Positions 1 to 5,343 of a stretch of DNA of 5,448 nt are shown piece after piece (the first letter of the stretch is position 1; each line of letters starts with the position of its first letter). The position numbers and the translations under genes were made by a program. The stretch is from Bacillota bacterium (GTDB taxonomy: Bacteria; Bacillota; Syntrophomonadia; Syntrophomonadales; Syntrophomonadaceae), in contig JAGFXV010000125.1 of NCBI GenBank assembly GCA_017861475.1, positions 1 through 5,448 on the forward strand, read 5' to 3'. The notes under the pieces are model-generated. The model did no database searches and was not told the origin of the DNA. It saw only the letters and a program-made list of their open reading frames with translations.

Positions 1-1
1 C

Positions 2-727
2 GGGTTGAATCTGGAGGAACTGGAAGCAGCATTGCAGAATAATAAAGTGAAGCTTGTCTATACCGTACCGAATTTCCAGAATCCAAGCGGCCTGACCTAC
101 TCTCTGGAAAAACGAAATGATATCTGCGAAATACTTTCCCGTTATGATGTTGCTTTGATTGAAGACGATCCTTACGGGGAACTTCGCTTTCGGGGCGAAT
201 CGCTTCCCTATATCGGGGCGGGACGATTGGAAAACAGTATCCTGCACGGAACATTTTCCAAAACCGTATCCCCCGGAATGCGGCTCGGATTTATCATCAC
301 CAGGAATAAGCAGTTGATGAAGCACTTGGTGACGGCCAAACAGGGTACTGATCTCCATACCAACATCTTTGCCCAATACGTGATTCATGAATATTTGATG
401 CACAATGCTTATGAGGATCATATCAAGACCATCATTGCCCTGTATAAAGAACAGGCTGATGCCATGATGGCAGCGATGAAAACATATTTTCCCCCGCACG
501 TATCCTACACCGAGCCGGAAGGCGGGATGTTTATCTGGGCAACATTGCAAAACGGGCAGTCAGCGCTGGAACTCTTCCCCCGGGCAATGGAGCAGAAAAT
601 TGCCTTTGTGCCCGGCGATCCTTTCTATACAGCAAAAAGCAATGTCAATGCGATGAGATTGAATTATACCAATGCGACACCTGAGGTTATTCAGGAAGGG
701 ATCAAAAGACTGGGGAGTATTTTGTAA
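2..727 (+). CDS. PLP-dependent aminotransferase, 2-aminoadipate/LysN-like (5' partial)
   Basis: This is the C-terminal 241 residues of a fold-type I pyridoxal-phosphate aminotransferase. The reading frame is open to the window edge and begins Gly-Leu-Asn-Leu-Glu-Glu-Leu, a stretch internal to the family, so the TTG at 5 is not the true start. Visible motifs are PNFQNPSG (cofactor and substrate Asn), EDDPYGELRF (Asp and Tyr holding the PLP ring), GTFSKTVSPGMRLGF with the Schiff-base lysine encoded at 260-262, EGGMFIW, VPGDPFY, and MRLNY with the substrate-carboxylate Arg at 656-658. These match the group that includes LysN/2-aminoadipate transaminase, ARO8-like enzymes and the aminotransferase domain of MocR/GabR regulators. 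Members move an amino group between 2-oxoglutarate and 2-aminoadipate, aromatic or branched-chain amino acids in the cytoplasm. Whether an N-terminal GntR-type DNA-binding domain exists cannot be seen. The catalytic half looks intact. The family call is firm; the substrate is not. Confidence 0.93.
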   Translation, partial: GLNLEELEAALQNNKVKLVYTVPNFQNPSGLTYSLEKRNDICEILSRYDVALIEDDPYGELRFRGESLPYIGAGRLENSILHGTFSKTVSPGMRLGFIITRNKQLMKHLVTAKQGTDLHTNIFAQYVIHEYLMHNAYEDHIKTIIALYKEQADAMMAAMKTYFPPHVSYTEPEGGMFIWATLQNGQSALELFPRAMEQKIAFVPGDPFYTAKSNVNAMRLNYTNATPEVIQEGIKRLGSIL

Positions 728-740
728 TAGCGGATAACAC

Positions 741-789
741 AAAAAACTTAATAACTTGGTGCCTGGCACCAAGTTATTAAGTTATTTTT
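741..789. repeat. Dispersed palindrome, copy 1 (REP-like), probable bidirectional terminator
   Basis: Two perfect 19-nt arms (745-763 and 765-783) surround a single central T, with core GGTGCC-T-GGCACC. An A-run lies on the left (741-746) and TTTTT on the right (785-789), so either strand could form a U-tailed hairpin. It starts 13 nt after the aminotransferase stop and probably ends that transcript. A second copy lies at 3357-3401, differing inside the arms by one base pair that is changed on both sides. Recurrence makes it a dispersed element rather than a one-off terminator. No transposase gene is in the window. Confidence 0.85.
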
Positions 790-879
790 AGTTTACCGTC
801 ATTTCTGATTTATCCTGAGGATCACATCTTTGTCAATTCCACTAAGAAACATCAATCATAAAAGAATTAATATACGCAA

Positions 880-905
880 TGAACCTTTTTCTGTTTTGCC
901 GTGTC
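880..905 (+). promoter_or_regulatory. Candidate ECF-type promoter of the sigma operon
   Basis: The sequence TGAACC with a following T-run (from 880) is separated by about 15 nt from CGTGTC (900-905). The GAAC -35 plus CGT-type -10 pattern resembles promoters read by ECF sigma factors, which often control their own operon. It sits 40 nt before the proposed sigma start. No good TTGACA/TATAAT pair was found in 790-944. The match is short and was judged by eye, so this is tentative. Confidence 0.4.
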
Positions 906-944
906 ATACTATGTAGAGGAACAATTGCCGGGGGATGAAAGTGT

Positions 945-1433
945 TTGGGTGAAGAGGAATTTTTAACGTTGCTGCACGCGGAAGAAGGGAAGCTGTATCG
1001 CATCGCTCTGGCGATTCTATGCAATGAACAGGATGCATGGGATGCGCTTCAGCAGGCGACAGAGCGGGCCTGGTATGGACGAGGTGCCTTGCGCGGCGGT
1101 GCTGGGGCTTTCCCGGCCTGGATCAAAAAAATCCTGGTAAACCAGAGCCTCAATATTCTCCGCTCCAAAAAACGAATTACGCCGATTGATCCGCAGGAAA
1201 TGCGGGATCTTTTGGATTTTCCGGGCGAGGATATGACAGATATGGGACTGGTTTGGGAGCTTGTATGGAAACTGGGGGAAGAACATCGCAAGGTCGTCAT
1301 CCTAAGATATTTGGGAGGTCTTTCTTTAAAAGAAATTGCTTCCGAGCTGGGGATTTCGCTGGGGACAGTTAAATCTCGCCTGAATACAGCGCATAGCCGC
1401 CTGCGTGAAAAAATCAATGGTGATGATCATTAG
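945..1433 (+). CDS. ECF-family RNA polymerase sigma factor
   Basis: This 162-residue protein has the two-domain layout of group 4 (extracytoplasmic function) sigma factors. Sigma-2 spans about residues 6-76, with the core-binding stretch ILCNEQDAWDALQQATERAW and a basic end LNILRSKKR. A linker of about 25 residues contains TPID. Sigma-4 spans about 100-157, with a helix-turn-helix at 126-146 (LSLKEIASELGISLGTVKSRL). It directs RNA polymerase to a small set of promoters and is normally held at the membrane by a partner encoded next to it. The start is TTG at 945: an in-frame stop at 936-938 rules out anything longer, the protein then begins EEEFLTLL as usual, and GGGGG at 930-934 is a weak ribosome binding site 10 nt upstream. 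A weak start suggests low basal expression. The stop at 1431-1433 lies 2 nt before the ribosome binding site of the next gene, so the three genes at 945-2333 look co-transcribed. ECF subgroup and signal are unknown. Confidence 0.95.
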   Translation: MGEEEFLTLLHAEEGKLYRIALAILCNEQDAWDALQQATERAWYGRGALRGGAGAFPAWIKKILVNQSLNILRSKKRITPIDPQEMRDLLDFPGEDMTDMGLVWELVWKLGEEHRKVVILRYLGGLSLKEIASELGISLGTVKSRLNTAHSRLREKINGDDH

Positions 1434-1435
1434 GG

Positions 1436-1441
1436 AAGGAG
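1436..1441 (+). promoter_or_regulatory. Ribosome binding site deciding the start of the membrane protein gene
   Basis: AAGGAG lies only 3 nt before ATG 1445 but 9 nt before the in-frame ATG 1451. The second spacing is the usual one, so 1451 is preferred. The site begins 2 nt after the sigma stop codon, which suggests translational coupling. Confidence 0.6.
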
Positions 1442-1450
1442 AAGATGAAA

Positions 1451-1816
1451 ATGGGATCAGAATCACGGGATTTAGAACTTTGGCTGGAAGGCAGCATGCA
1501 GCGCTGGGCAGAACAAGGGCAACTCCCACGGGGAAAATCTATTCAGTTGGATAAAATGGTTGCCAGGATGGCCCAGCAAGAAAAAAGACGGCGGCTGATG
1601 CGCGCAGCTTTCAGTTTTGTTGCTGCGTTTATCGTCTGCATCTGGCTCCTGTTTACAAACTGCCCGGTTGCTGCCGCAAATTATTTCAGCGGGCCAACTC
1701 CGGCCTCTCCATTTGATCTGTCAATCCTGCCTGTTCTCATTAGCCTGGCCGTTCCTTTTATCGTTTGGGAAAAATCAGCCGGGCATAAAATAAATGACGA
1801 GGTGCGTTATGAATAA
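1451..1816 (+). CDS. Small two-TM membrane protein, putative anti-sigma factor
   Basis: I do not recognise a named family. From ATG 1451 it is 121 residues (ATG 1445 would add two). The soluble, charged N-terminus (1-51) has an amphipathic Trp-rich stretch RDLELWLEGSMQRW and ends QQEKRRRLMR. TM1 covers about 52-68, followed by a short loop with TNCPVAAANYF; TM2 covers about 90-106; a short polar tail ends the protein. The positive charges before TM1 predict N-terminus inside, loop outside, C-terminus inside. Position directly after an ECF sigma gene and a cytoplasmic N-terminus before a membrane anchor are what an anti-sigma factor shows. The zinc-binding HxxxCxxC motif of the ZAS class is absent, so anti-sigma function is inferred from context only. 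TM1 plus Ala74-Ala75-Ala76 resembles a signal peptide with a type I cleavage site after Ala76, and the next gene is a signal peptidase. Its last 8 nt overlap that gene. Confidence 0.75.
   Translation: MGSESRDLELWLEGSMQRWAEQGQLPRGKSIQLDKMVARMAQQEKRRRLMRAAFSFVAAFIVCIWLLFTNCPVAAANYFSGPTPASPFDLSILPVLISLAVPFIVWEKSAGHKINDEVRYE
1799..1804 (+). promoter_or_regulatory. Ribosome binding site of the signal peptidase gene
   Basis: GAGGTG lies 4 nt before ATG 1809, inside the end of the upstream gene. ATG 1794, which would add five residues (MTRCV), has no comparable site. This supports 1809 as the start. Confidence 0.6.
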
Positions 1817-2333
1817 TCAAGTTAACGATTCAATAAAAGAAATAATGAGTATTATAGTAATTGCTTTTATCCTTTCCATGGCTTTACGAACCTGGGTGAT
1901 TGAGGGACGAATCGTTCCCACTGGATCGATGTTGCCGACGATTCAACTGCAGGATCGGTTGATGGTCAACAAGTTAATATATCATTTTCGCGATCCCCGC
2001 CGAGGGGAGGTCGTAGTTTTTCGTCCTCCTGATGCGCTCCATGCCAAAGATGACTATGTAAAAAGAGTGGTCGGGTTGCCCGGGGATAAAATTGAGATCA
2101 GAAACGGACAACTCTATATAGATGATCAGACACAGGATGAACCTTATATTGCAGAGTCGATGGAATACAACTTTGGTCCGGTCGTTGTCCCAAAAAACAG
2201 TTATTTCATGATGGGAGATAATCGAAATCATAGTTTTGACAGCCATCAATGGGGGGTCTGGCTGACCAGGGATCATCTGATCGGTAAAGCTTTTGTTATT
2301 TACTGGCCCATAAGTCAAATTGGTTTGCTGTAA
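1809..2333 (+). CDS. lepB: Type I signal peptidase (SipS/LepB family)
   Basis: This 174-residue membrane serine protease removes signal peptides from exported proteins at the outer face of the cytoplasmic membrane. One N-terminal TM segment (about 10-27) is followed by the family boxes: PTGSMLPTI with nucleophile Ser40, DDYVKRVVGLPGD with general-base Lys85, and GDNRNHSFDSHQWG at about 136-149. Ser40/Lys85 spacing, single TM and short length match Gram-positive SipS-type enzymes. The Thr before Gly-Ser, where Ser is commoner, is a mild variation; the catalytic dyad is intact. ATG 1809 is preferred over ATG 1794 because of GAGGTG at 1799-1804. The gene overlaps the upstream reading frame by 8 nt (ATGAATAA), so translation is probably coupled. 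Sitting third in an ECF sigma operon suggests a dedicated role, either processing the neighbouring membrane protein or being induced by the sigma factor during secretion or envelope stress. No hairpin terminator follows. Confidence 0.95.
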   Translation: MNNQVNDSIKEIMSIIVIAFILSMALRTWVIEGRIVPTGSMLPTIQLQDRLMVNKLIYHFRDPRRGEVVVFRPPDALHAKDDYVKRVVGLPGDKIEIRNGQLYIDDQTQDEPYIAESMEYNFGPVVVPKNSYFMMGDNRNHSFDSHQWGVWLTRDHLIGKAFVIYWPISQIGLL

Positions 2334-2360
2334 AGTCATTGTTTCTGCCCTTGCTTCCTG

Positions 2361-2369
2361 TGATATAAT
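2361..2369 (+). promoter_or_regulatory. Extended -10 promoter of the alpha/beta hydrolase gene
   Basis: TGATATAAT is a perfect extended -10 (TGn plus TATAAT at 2364-2369), 28 nt after the signal peptidase stop. No good -35 lies 16-18 nt upstream, which extended -10 promoters can tolerate. The predicted start near 2376 leaves a leader of about 50 nt. The hydrolase may therefore be transcribed by housekeeping RNA polymerase as well as by read-through from the sigma operon. Confidence 0.6.
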
Positions 2370-2428
2370 GCTGTTCGGAGGTAATATTTTCCGTTTGGCT
2401 AAAGGAATGTTGAAAAGAGGGTTTACAG

Positions 2429-3319
2429 ATGAGTTTTAGCAGGTTTGACAGTTGCTTTACAAGTCGTAATACGAGATGCAAGGGATGGCTATATTTGCCG
2501 GAAGGCGCGGAGAAGCCTCCGGTGATTGTTATGGCGCCTGGTTTCGCATGCGAAAAAGATTTTGGGCTGCAAACTTTTGCAGAGCGTTTTGTGGAATTGG
2601 GTATGGCTGTATTTTTGTTTGATTACCGCAATTTTGGCGAGAGTGAAGGTGAACCGCGCAACCTGGTGGCGTATCGTCGGCATCTTCAGGATTGGGAAGC
2701 GGCAATTGCTCATGTTAAAAACCTTGCAGAAGTTAATGGAAGCAAGATGGCGCTTTGGGGTGTATCTTACAGCGGGGGCCATATTATCAAAATGGCAGCC
2801 AAACATCCTGAGTTGGCTGCCATTCTGGCTTTGGTACCGTTCGCTGATGGAAGGACCTATGTTAAAACCATGGGCTTTGGGGATATGCTGAAAGCCACCG
2901 GGGCCGGCATGCGTGATGTGTTGCATATGATTTCTTTCAAGCCTCCCTACTGCATACCGGTGGTAGTAAAGCCCGGAGAATTTGGAGGCTTAAACAGCCT
3001 GGGGACCTATGAAGGCTATTTGGCCCAGATACCTGATGCTTCCGGTTGGAAAAATGAATTTCCGGCCCGGACTTGCCTGACCGCTTCTTTTTATCGTCCC
3101 ATCACGGCAGCAAAACGAGTCAAATGCCCGGTTTCAATAATTATGGGCGAATATGATACAGTAATTTATACTCCATCAATACGCGCCATGGCTGCGGCTA
3201 TTCCTAATTGCAAGTTTGCAGCATTGCCTATGGGTCATTTTAATTTTTATCAAGATGAGGAATTGTTTGAAAGGGTAATGAAGCTGCAGTCAGAATTCTT
3301 GATCGAAAGGTTGTTTTGA
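2429..3319 (+). CDS. Alpha/beta-fold hydrolase
   Basis: This 296-residue protein has the alpha/beta hydrolase order: an oxyanion-hole strand VIVMAPGF (32-39), FDYRNFGESEGEPR (64-77), a nucleophile elbow LWGVSYSGGH with Ser113, acid Asp243 in MGEYDTVI, and base His270 in PMGHFNF. A helical cap occupies about 140-220. There is no signal peptide, so it is probably cytoplasmic. Relatives are annotated as dienelactone hydrolase-like, S15/X-Pro peptidase-like or acetyl xylan esterase-like proteins. The substrate cannot be deduced; ester or thioester hydrolysis is the safest statement. The elbow reads G-x-S-x-S-G-G rather than strict GxSxG, a form I believe occurs in this subgroup. GAGGG at 2417-2421 lies 7 nt before ATG 2429. 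It has its own promoter at 2361-2369, and its 3' side faces the MBL gene across a palindromic terminator at 3357-3401. Confidence 0.92.
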   Translation: MSFSRFDSCFTSRNTRCKGWLYLPEGAEKPPVIVMAPGFACEKDFGLQTFAERFVELGMAVFLFDYRNFGESEGEPRNLVAYRRHLQDWEAAIAHVKNLAEVNGSKMALWGVSYSGGHIIKMAAKHPELAAILALVPFADGRTYVKTMGFGDMLKATGAGMRDVLHMISFKPPYCIPVVVKPGEFGGLNSLGTYEGYLAQIPDASGWKNEFPARTCLTASFYRPITAAKRVKCPVSIIMGEYDTVIYTPSIRAMAAAIPNCKFAALPMGHFNFYQDEELFERVMKLQSEFLIERLF

Positions 3320-3356
3320 AATTAACACTTTTCGGCCAGATAGCTGCCTGGCCTAA

Positions 3357-3406
3357 AATAACTAAATAACTTGGTGCCTGGCACCAAGTTATTTAGTTAT
3401 TAATTT
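3357..3406. repeat. Dispersed palindrome, copy 2 (REP-like), bidirectional terminator between convergent genes
   Basis: Perfect 22-nt arms (3357-3378 and 3380-3401) surround a central T, with the same TAACTTGGTGCC core as copy 1 at 745-783. It lies 37 nt after the alpha/beta hydrolase stop and 6 nt from the stop of the convergent MBL gene. On the + strand the hairpin is followed by a T-run (3404-3409); on the - strand it continues into TTATTTTAG-like sequence. It probably terminates both transcripts. Relative to copy 1, T749-A779 is replaced by A3364-T3394, a paired change that keeps the stem. Confidence 0.85.
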
Positions 3407-3407
3407 T

Positions 3408-4322
3408 TTATGCTTGCCGCTTGCCGGCCAGGTGAGCTACCTTGGCCTTGAGATTCAACATATACGTGGCTTCCGGCTGCTTGACATCCAGGTTGCCGTC
3501 ATAGAGCTCCGCCTTGACCCGGCTGATGACTTTATCCACGGAGCCGTTTTCCTCATCGAGCAGTTCCATGACCCTATCTTTGAAGCTGGTTGTTTCTTTG
3601 ATCGATTTTTCAAAAAAGCTTCTGATTTCATCACGTCCGGACAGGATATAATAGTGTCCCTGGCAGAAGAGTTCTGCAGGAAGCGCCGACAATCGCAGCA
3701 GGGATGATAAATAAGCATCATAGCCATAGGCGAATTCAGTGGTGATCGTATCATGACTGTAGAAAACCCCGGCAGCTTCACCAGCGAAAAGGATTTTTTC
3801 ACCGGGCAACCAGAAACTGTGGTGGTCCTGCGTATGGCCAGGCGTGGACATCACTTCTATGGTCGTGCCGTCTTGCAGATGAATGATCTTTCCATCCTGG
3901 AGCTCCACCTCGATTTCAAACGGTTCGAAAGGTTCAGTGTTCAGCATGGAATGATCAAATTCCTGTTCGGATTTTATCTTTTCCATAATGGCATCATTCA
4001 GCATTCTGATCAGGGCCAGGGCGTTGGGACGTTTTAATATATTCGCGCCCAAAGATGTGGCGGCGATTTTCATCTCCGGGAAGGCTTTTTTCAAATAGGC
4101 GGCAGTGCCGCAATGATCCCAATGGACATGGGTCAGGCAAAGCAATGACGGCTGCCGGTCGCCCAGCACGGAACGGATGGCATCAACATAGATTTTTCCT
4201 GCGCAGGTCACCCCGGCATCAAATATGACCGGCTCCGGCCCGTCCAAAAGATAGATGGGACATTCCGTGAAGCCCAGATAATAGAGATTATTTTGAATAT
4301 GACCAATTTGATCGATGACCAT
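3408..4322 (-). CDS. MBL-fold metallo-hydrolase
   Basis: This 304-residue protein belongs to the metallo-beta-lactamase superfamily. It has IFDAG at 33-37, the metal-binding THVHWDHCG with the HxHxDH block at 65-70, STPGHTQDH with His163, FAGEAAG with Glu182 where most members have Asp, and QGHYYI with His223. A helical insert at about 95-135 and a C-terminal helical tail from about 230 resemble glyoxalase II-like or acyl-hydrolase-like members. The class hydrolyses thioesters, lactones, phosphodiesters and other esters with one or two metal ions; the substrate here is unknown. There is no signal peptide, so it is probably cytoplasmic. The start is supported by GGAGGT 6 nt upstream (4329-4334). 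It has its own promoter at 4390-4418 and is separated from DUF1097 by a terminator, so it is probably monocistronic. Confidence 0.92.
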   Translation of the reverse strand: MVIDQIGHIQNNLYYLGFTECPIYLLDGPEPVIFDAGVTCAGKIYVDAIRSVLGDRQPSLLCLTHVHWDHCGTAAYLKKAFPEMKIAATSLGANILKRPNALALIRMLNDAIMEKIKSEQEFDHSMLNTEPFEPFEIEVELQDGKIIHLQDGTTIEVMSTPGHTQDHHSFWLPGEKILFAGEAAGVFYSHDTITTEFAYGYDAYLSSLLRLSALPAELFCQGHYYILSGRDEIRSFFEKSIKETTSFKDRVMELLDEENGSVDKVISRVKAELYDGNLDVKQPEATYMLNLKAKVAHLAGKRQA

Positions 4323-4389
4323 GTTTGTACCTCCAATGACCAGCTGAGATCCTGGTTGGGTTTTTTAATTTCCAAAAATTTCTTAATCC

Positions 4390-4418
4390 ATTATAACAGA
4401 TGTGAACTTGGTTTTTAA
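4390..4418 (-). promoter_or_regulatory. Housekeeping-type promoter of the MBL gene
   Basis: On the - strand, TTAAAA (4413-4418) is followed after 17 nt by TATAAT (4390-4395), which is preceded by TGT and so also forms an extended -10. The predicted start near 4383 gives a leader of about 60 nt. Spacing and -10 are ideal; the -35 matches four of six bases of TTGACA. Confidence 0.7.
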
Positions 4419-4440
4419 GGGCCAGCAGTTGAGTCCATGA

Positions 4441-4480
4441 AACAAAAGGAGCACCGCCCGGAGGAGGTGCTCCTTTTTTG
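4441..4480 (-). terminator. Hairpin terminator downstream of the DUF1097 gene
   Basis: Arms at 4444-4455 and 4466-4477 (AAAAGGAGCACC / GGTGCTCCTTTT) form a 12-bp stem; two more pairs can close a CGGA loop. Read on the - strand it ends in TTTTGTTT, fitting termination about 80 nt after the DUF1097 stop. The + strand also has a six-T tail, so it may work both ways and shields the MBL promoter. A near-identical hairpin lies at 5281-5320. Confidence 0.85.
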
Positions 4481-4557
4481 TGTATGTCGAATTCCTAAGT
4501 TTATGGAATGTTGCTTCGCGAAGTAAGATTAATTAGCGGCAATTCCAACCTATGTCG

Positions 4558-5010
4558 CTATGCTTTATCGGTATCATTCTTGACAAAAATATCAACGATC
4601 CATACTGAAATGTATCCCAGTAATAAACCAATAATTAGCGGGATAGCTGCCTTAATAGGATCGCCTACTCCAAAATAGGTAGCTGTTGCAGCAAAAGCAG
4701 AGGGTGCAGCTGCCAACCAGGAAATATTCATCATGAAGGTCAATAGAAAAGCCAGAACTGCCACCAAAATAGCCAGAATCAGAGTATTGCCATGCAGAGC
4801 GGTATTGACCAGTACAGTCAGGTATCCGAGAATCAGACCAGCCAGAACTGGAGGAAAGGCTTTTACCAAGGCTTCCTTATTGGCGCCCAGAAAGAAAAAT
4901 ATTGCCCAACCTATAAAAGTTGGCCAGGTTAATATACCATATGTTGCCGATACAAACGTCCATATACCTGCTAGTATTCCTATGGAAAGAGATATTGGTA
5001 ATAGTTGCAT
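4558..5010 (-). CDS. DUF1097 family membrane protein
   Basis: This 150-residue, very hydrophobic protein has five or six predicted TM segments (about 5-24, 28-42, 54-72, 76-94, 98-113, 120-140) and a short charged tail KNDTDKA. The opening SIGILAGIWTFVSATYGILTW, the Gly-rich turn YFGVGDP at about 112-118 and the later LIIGLLLGY match the DUF1097 layout of Escherichia coli YcdZ as I recall it. Function in the family is not established; a small transporter or permease-like role is a guess. The start is supported by AGGAGG (5017-5022) 6 nt upstream. The gene stands alone between two matching terminators. A TATAAT about 40 nt upstream is the likely promoter. Confidence 0.85.
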   Translation of the reverse strand: MQLLPISLSIGILAGIWTFVSATYGILTWPTFIGWAIFFFLGANKEALVKAFPPVLAGLILGYLTVLVNTALHGNTLILAILVAVLAFLLTFMMNISWLAAAPSAFAATATYFGVGDPIKAAIPLIIGLLLGYISVWIVDIFVKNDTDKA

Positions 5011-5022
5011 GAAACTCCTCCT

Positions 5023-5280
5023 TTTTAATGTTTAAATTACAATTTGGAGATTATAAGATTGCTATCAGTACCTGCTAGTTATTAAATTTCACTCCTTTTT
5101 TAAAAAATATACTTGGAATACTGCTCAATACTTTTGCAAGGTTGATACCAAGGCTTTTGGAGGGATAATAATCGGCTGTCAGATATAAAAAGTGTATCGG
5201 TGACATAACATCTGTGTAACGTCCGTTTGTCAGATGATGCAAGCGGGTTACAGTTTTATGAATTAATTACATAAAATTGG
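5023..5280. other. AT-rich intergenic region upstream of DUF1097
   Basis: The 333 nt between DUF1097 and the acyl-CoA synthetase contain no supported gene. Visible elements are the TATAAT at 5050-5055, a 12-bp TTTTTTAAAAAA palindrome at 5096-5107, two direct copies of TGTCAGAT at 5177-5184 and 5228-5235, an inverted pair TGTAAC (5215-5220) and GTTACA (5247-5252), and the terminator at 5281-5320. No known riboswitch or RNA gene was recognised. Confidence 0.5.
5050..5055 (-). promoter_or_regulatory. Candidate -10 box of the DUF1097 gene
   Basis: On the - strand TATAAT occurs at 5050-5055, 40 nt before the start codon, giving a leader of about 33 nt. The hexamer 17 nt upstream, CTAGCA, is a weak -35 (three of six). 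A second possible promoter, CTGACA (5228-5233), 17 nt, TGTTAT (5205-5210), would give a leader of about 190 nt. Confidence 0.45.
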
Positions 5281-5320
5281 AACAAAAGGAGCACCGTCCG
5301 GATGGCGGTGCTCCTTTGAG
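5281..5320 (-). terminator. Hairpin terminator downstream of the acyl-CoA synthetase gene
   Basis: Arms at 5285-5296 and 5306-5317 (AAAGGAGCACCG / CGGTGCTCCTTT) form a 12-bp stem. On the - strand the hairpin is followed by a T-rich tail (TTTTGTT) and lies 26 nt after the synthetase stop. It shares AACAAAAGGAGCACCG, CCGGA and GGTGCTCCTTT blocks with the hairpin at 4441-4480, in the same orientation. Confidence 0.85.
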
Positions 5321-5343
5321 TCTGACAAGGTATATTTCAAGCT

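Noticed and set aside
1049..1417. 122-residue antisense reading frame over the sigma gene
   Set aside because: It mirrors a clear ECF sigma gene and has no recognisable motif or ribosome binding site; the same holds for antisense frames at 560-772, 1017-1286, 1974-2339 and 2489-2926.
2395..2439. 14-codon frame starting at TTG in the leader of the alpha/beta hydrolase
   Set aside because: GGAGG at 2377-2381 is 13 nt away, too far for a good site, and the peptide shows no attenuator features.
3334..3353. GGCCAG/CTGGCC hairpin after the alpha/beta hydrolase
   Set aside because: A 6-bp stem with no T-run on either strand; the adjacent long palindrome is the better terminator.
745..3401. CRISPR array or transposon ends
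   Set aside because: Only two palindromes about 2.6 kb apart, with genes rather than spacers between, and no cas or transposase gene.
3455..3802. Alternative - strand frame inside the MBL gene, and + strand frames at 3414-3707 and 3753-4037
   Set aside because: They overlap a well-supported MBL gene and their translations look like out-of-frame readings.
4339..4366. ACCAG/CTGGT hairpin followed by six T on the + strand
   Set aside because: Only 5 bp, and no + strand gene leads into it; it lies in the leader of the - strand MBL gene.
4511..4526. Short palindrome TTGCTTCGCGAAGTAA
   Set aside because: A lone 16-bp near-palindrome between a stop codon and a terminator, with no second copy or known operator match.
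4733..5035. 100-residue + strand frame opposite DUF1097
   Set aside because: Low-complexity basic translation opposite a gene with a family match and a strong ribosome binding site.
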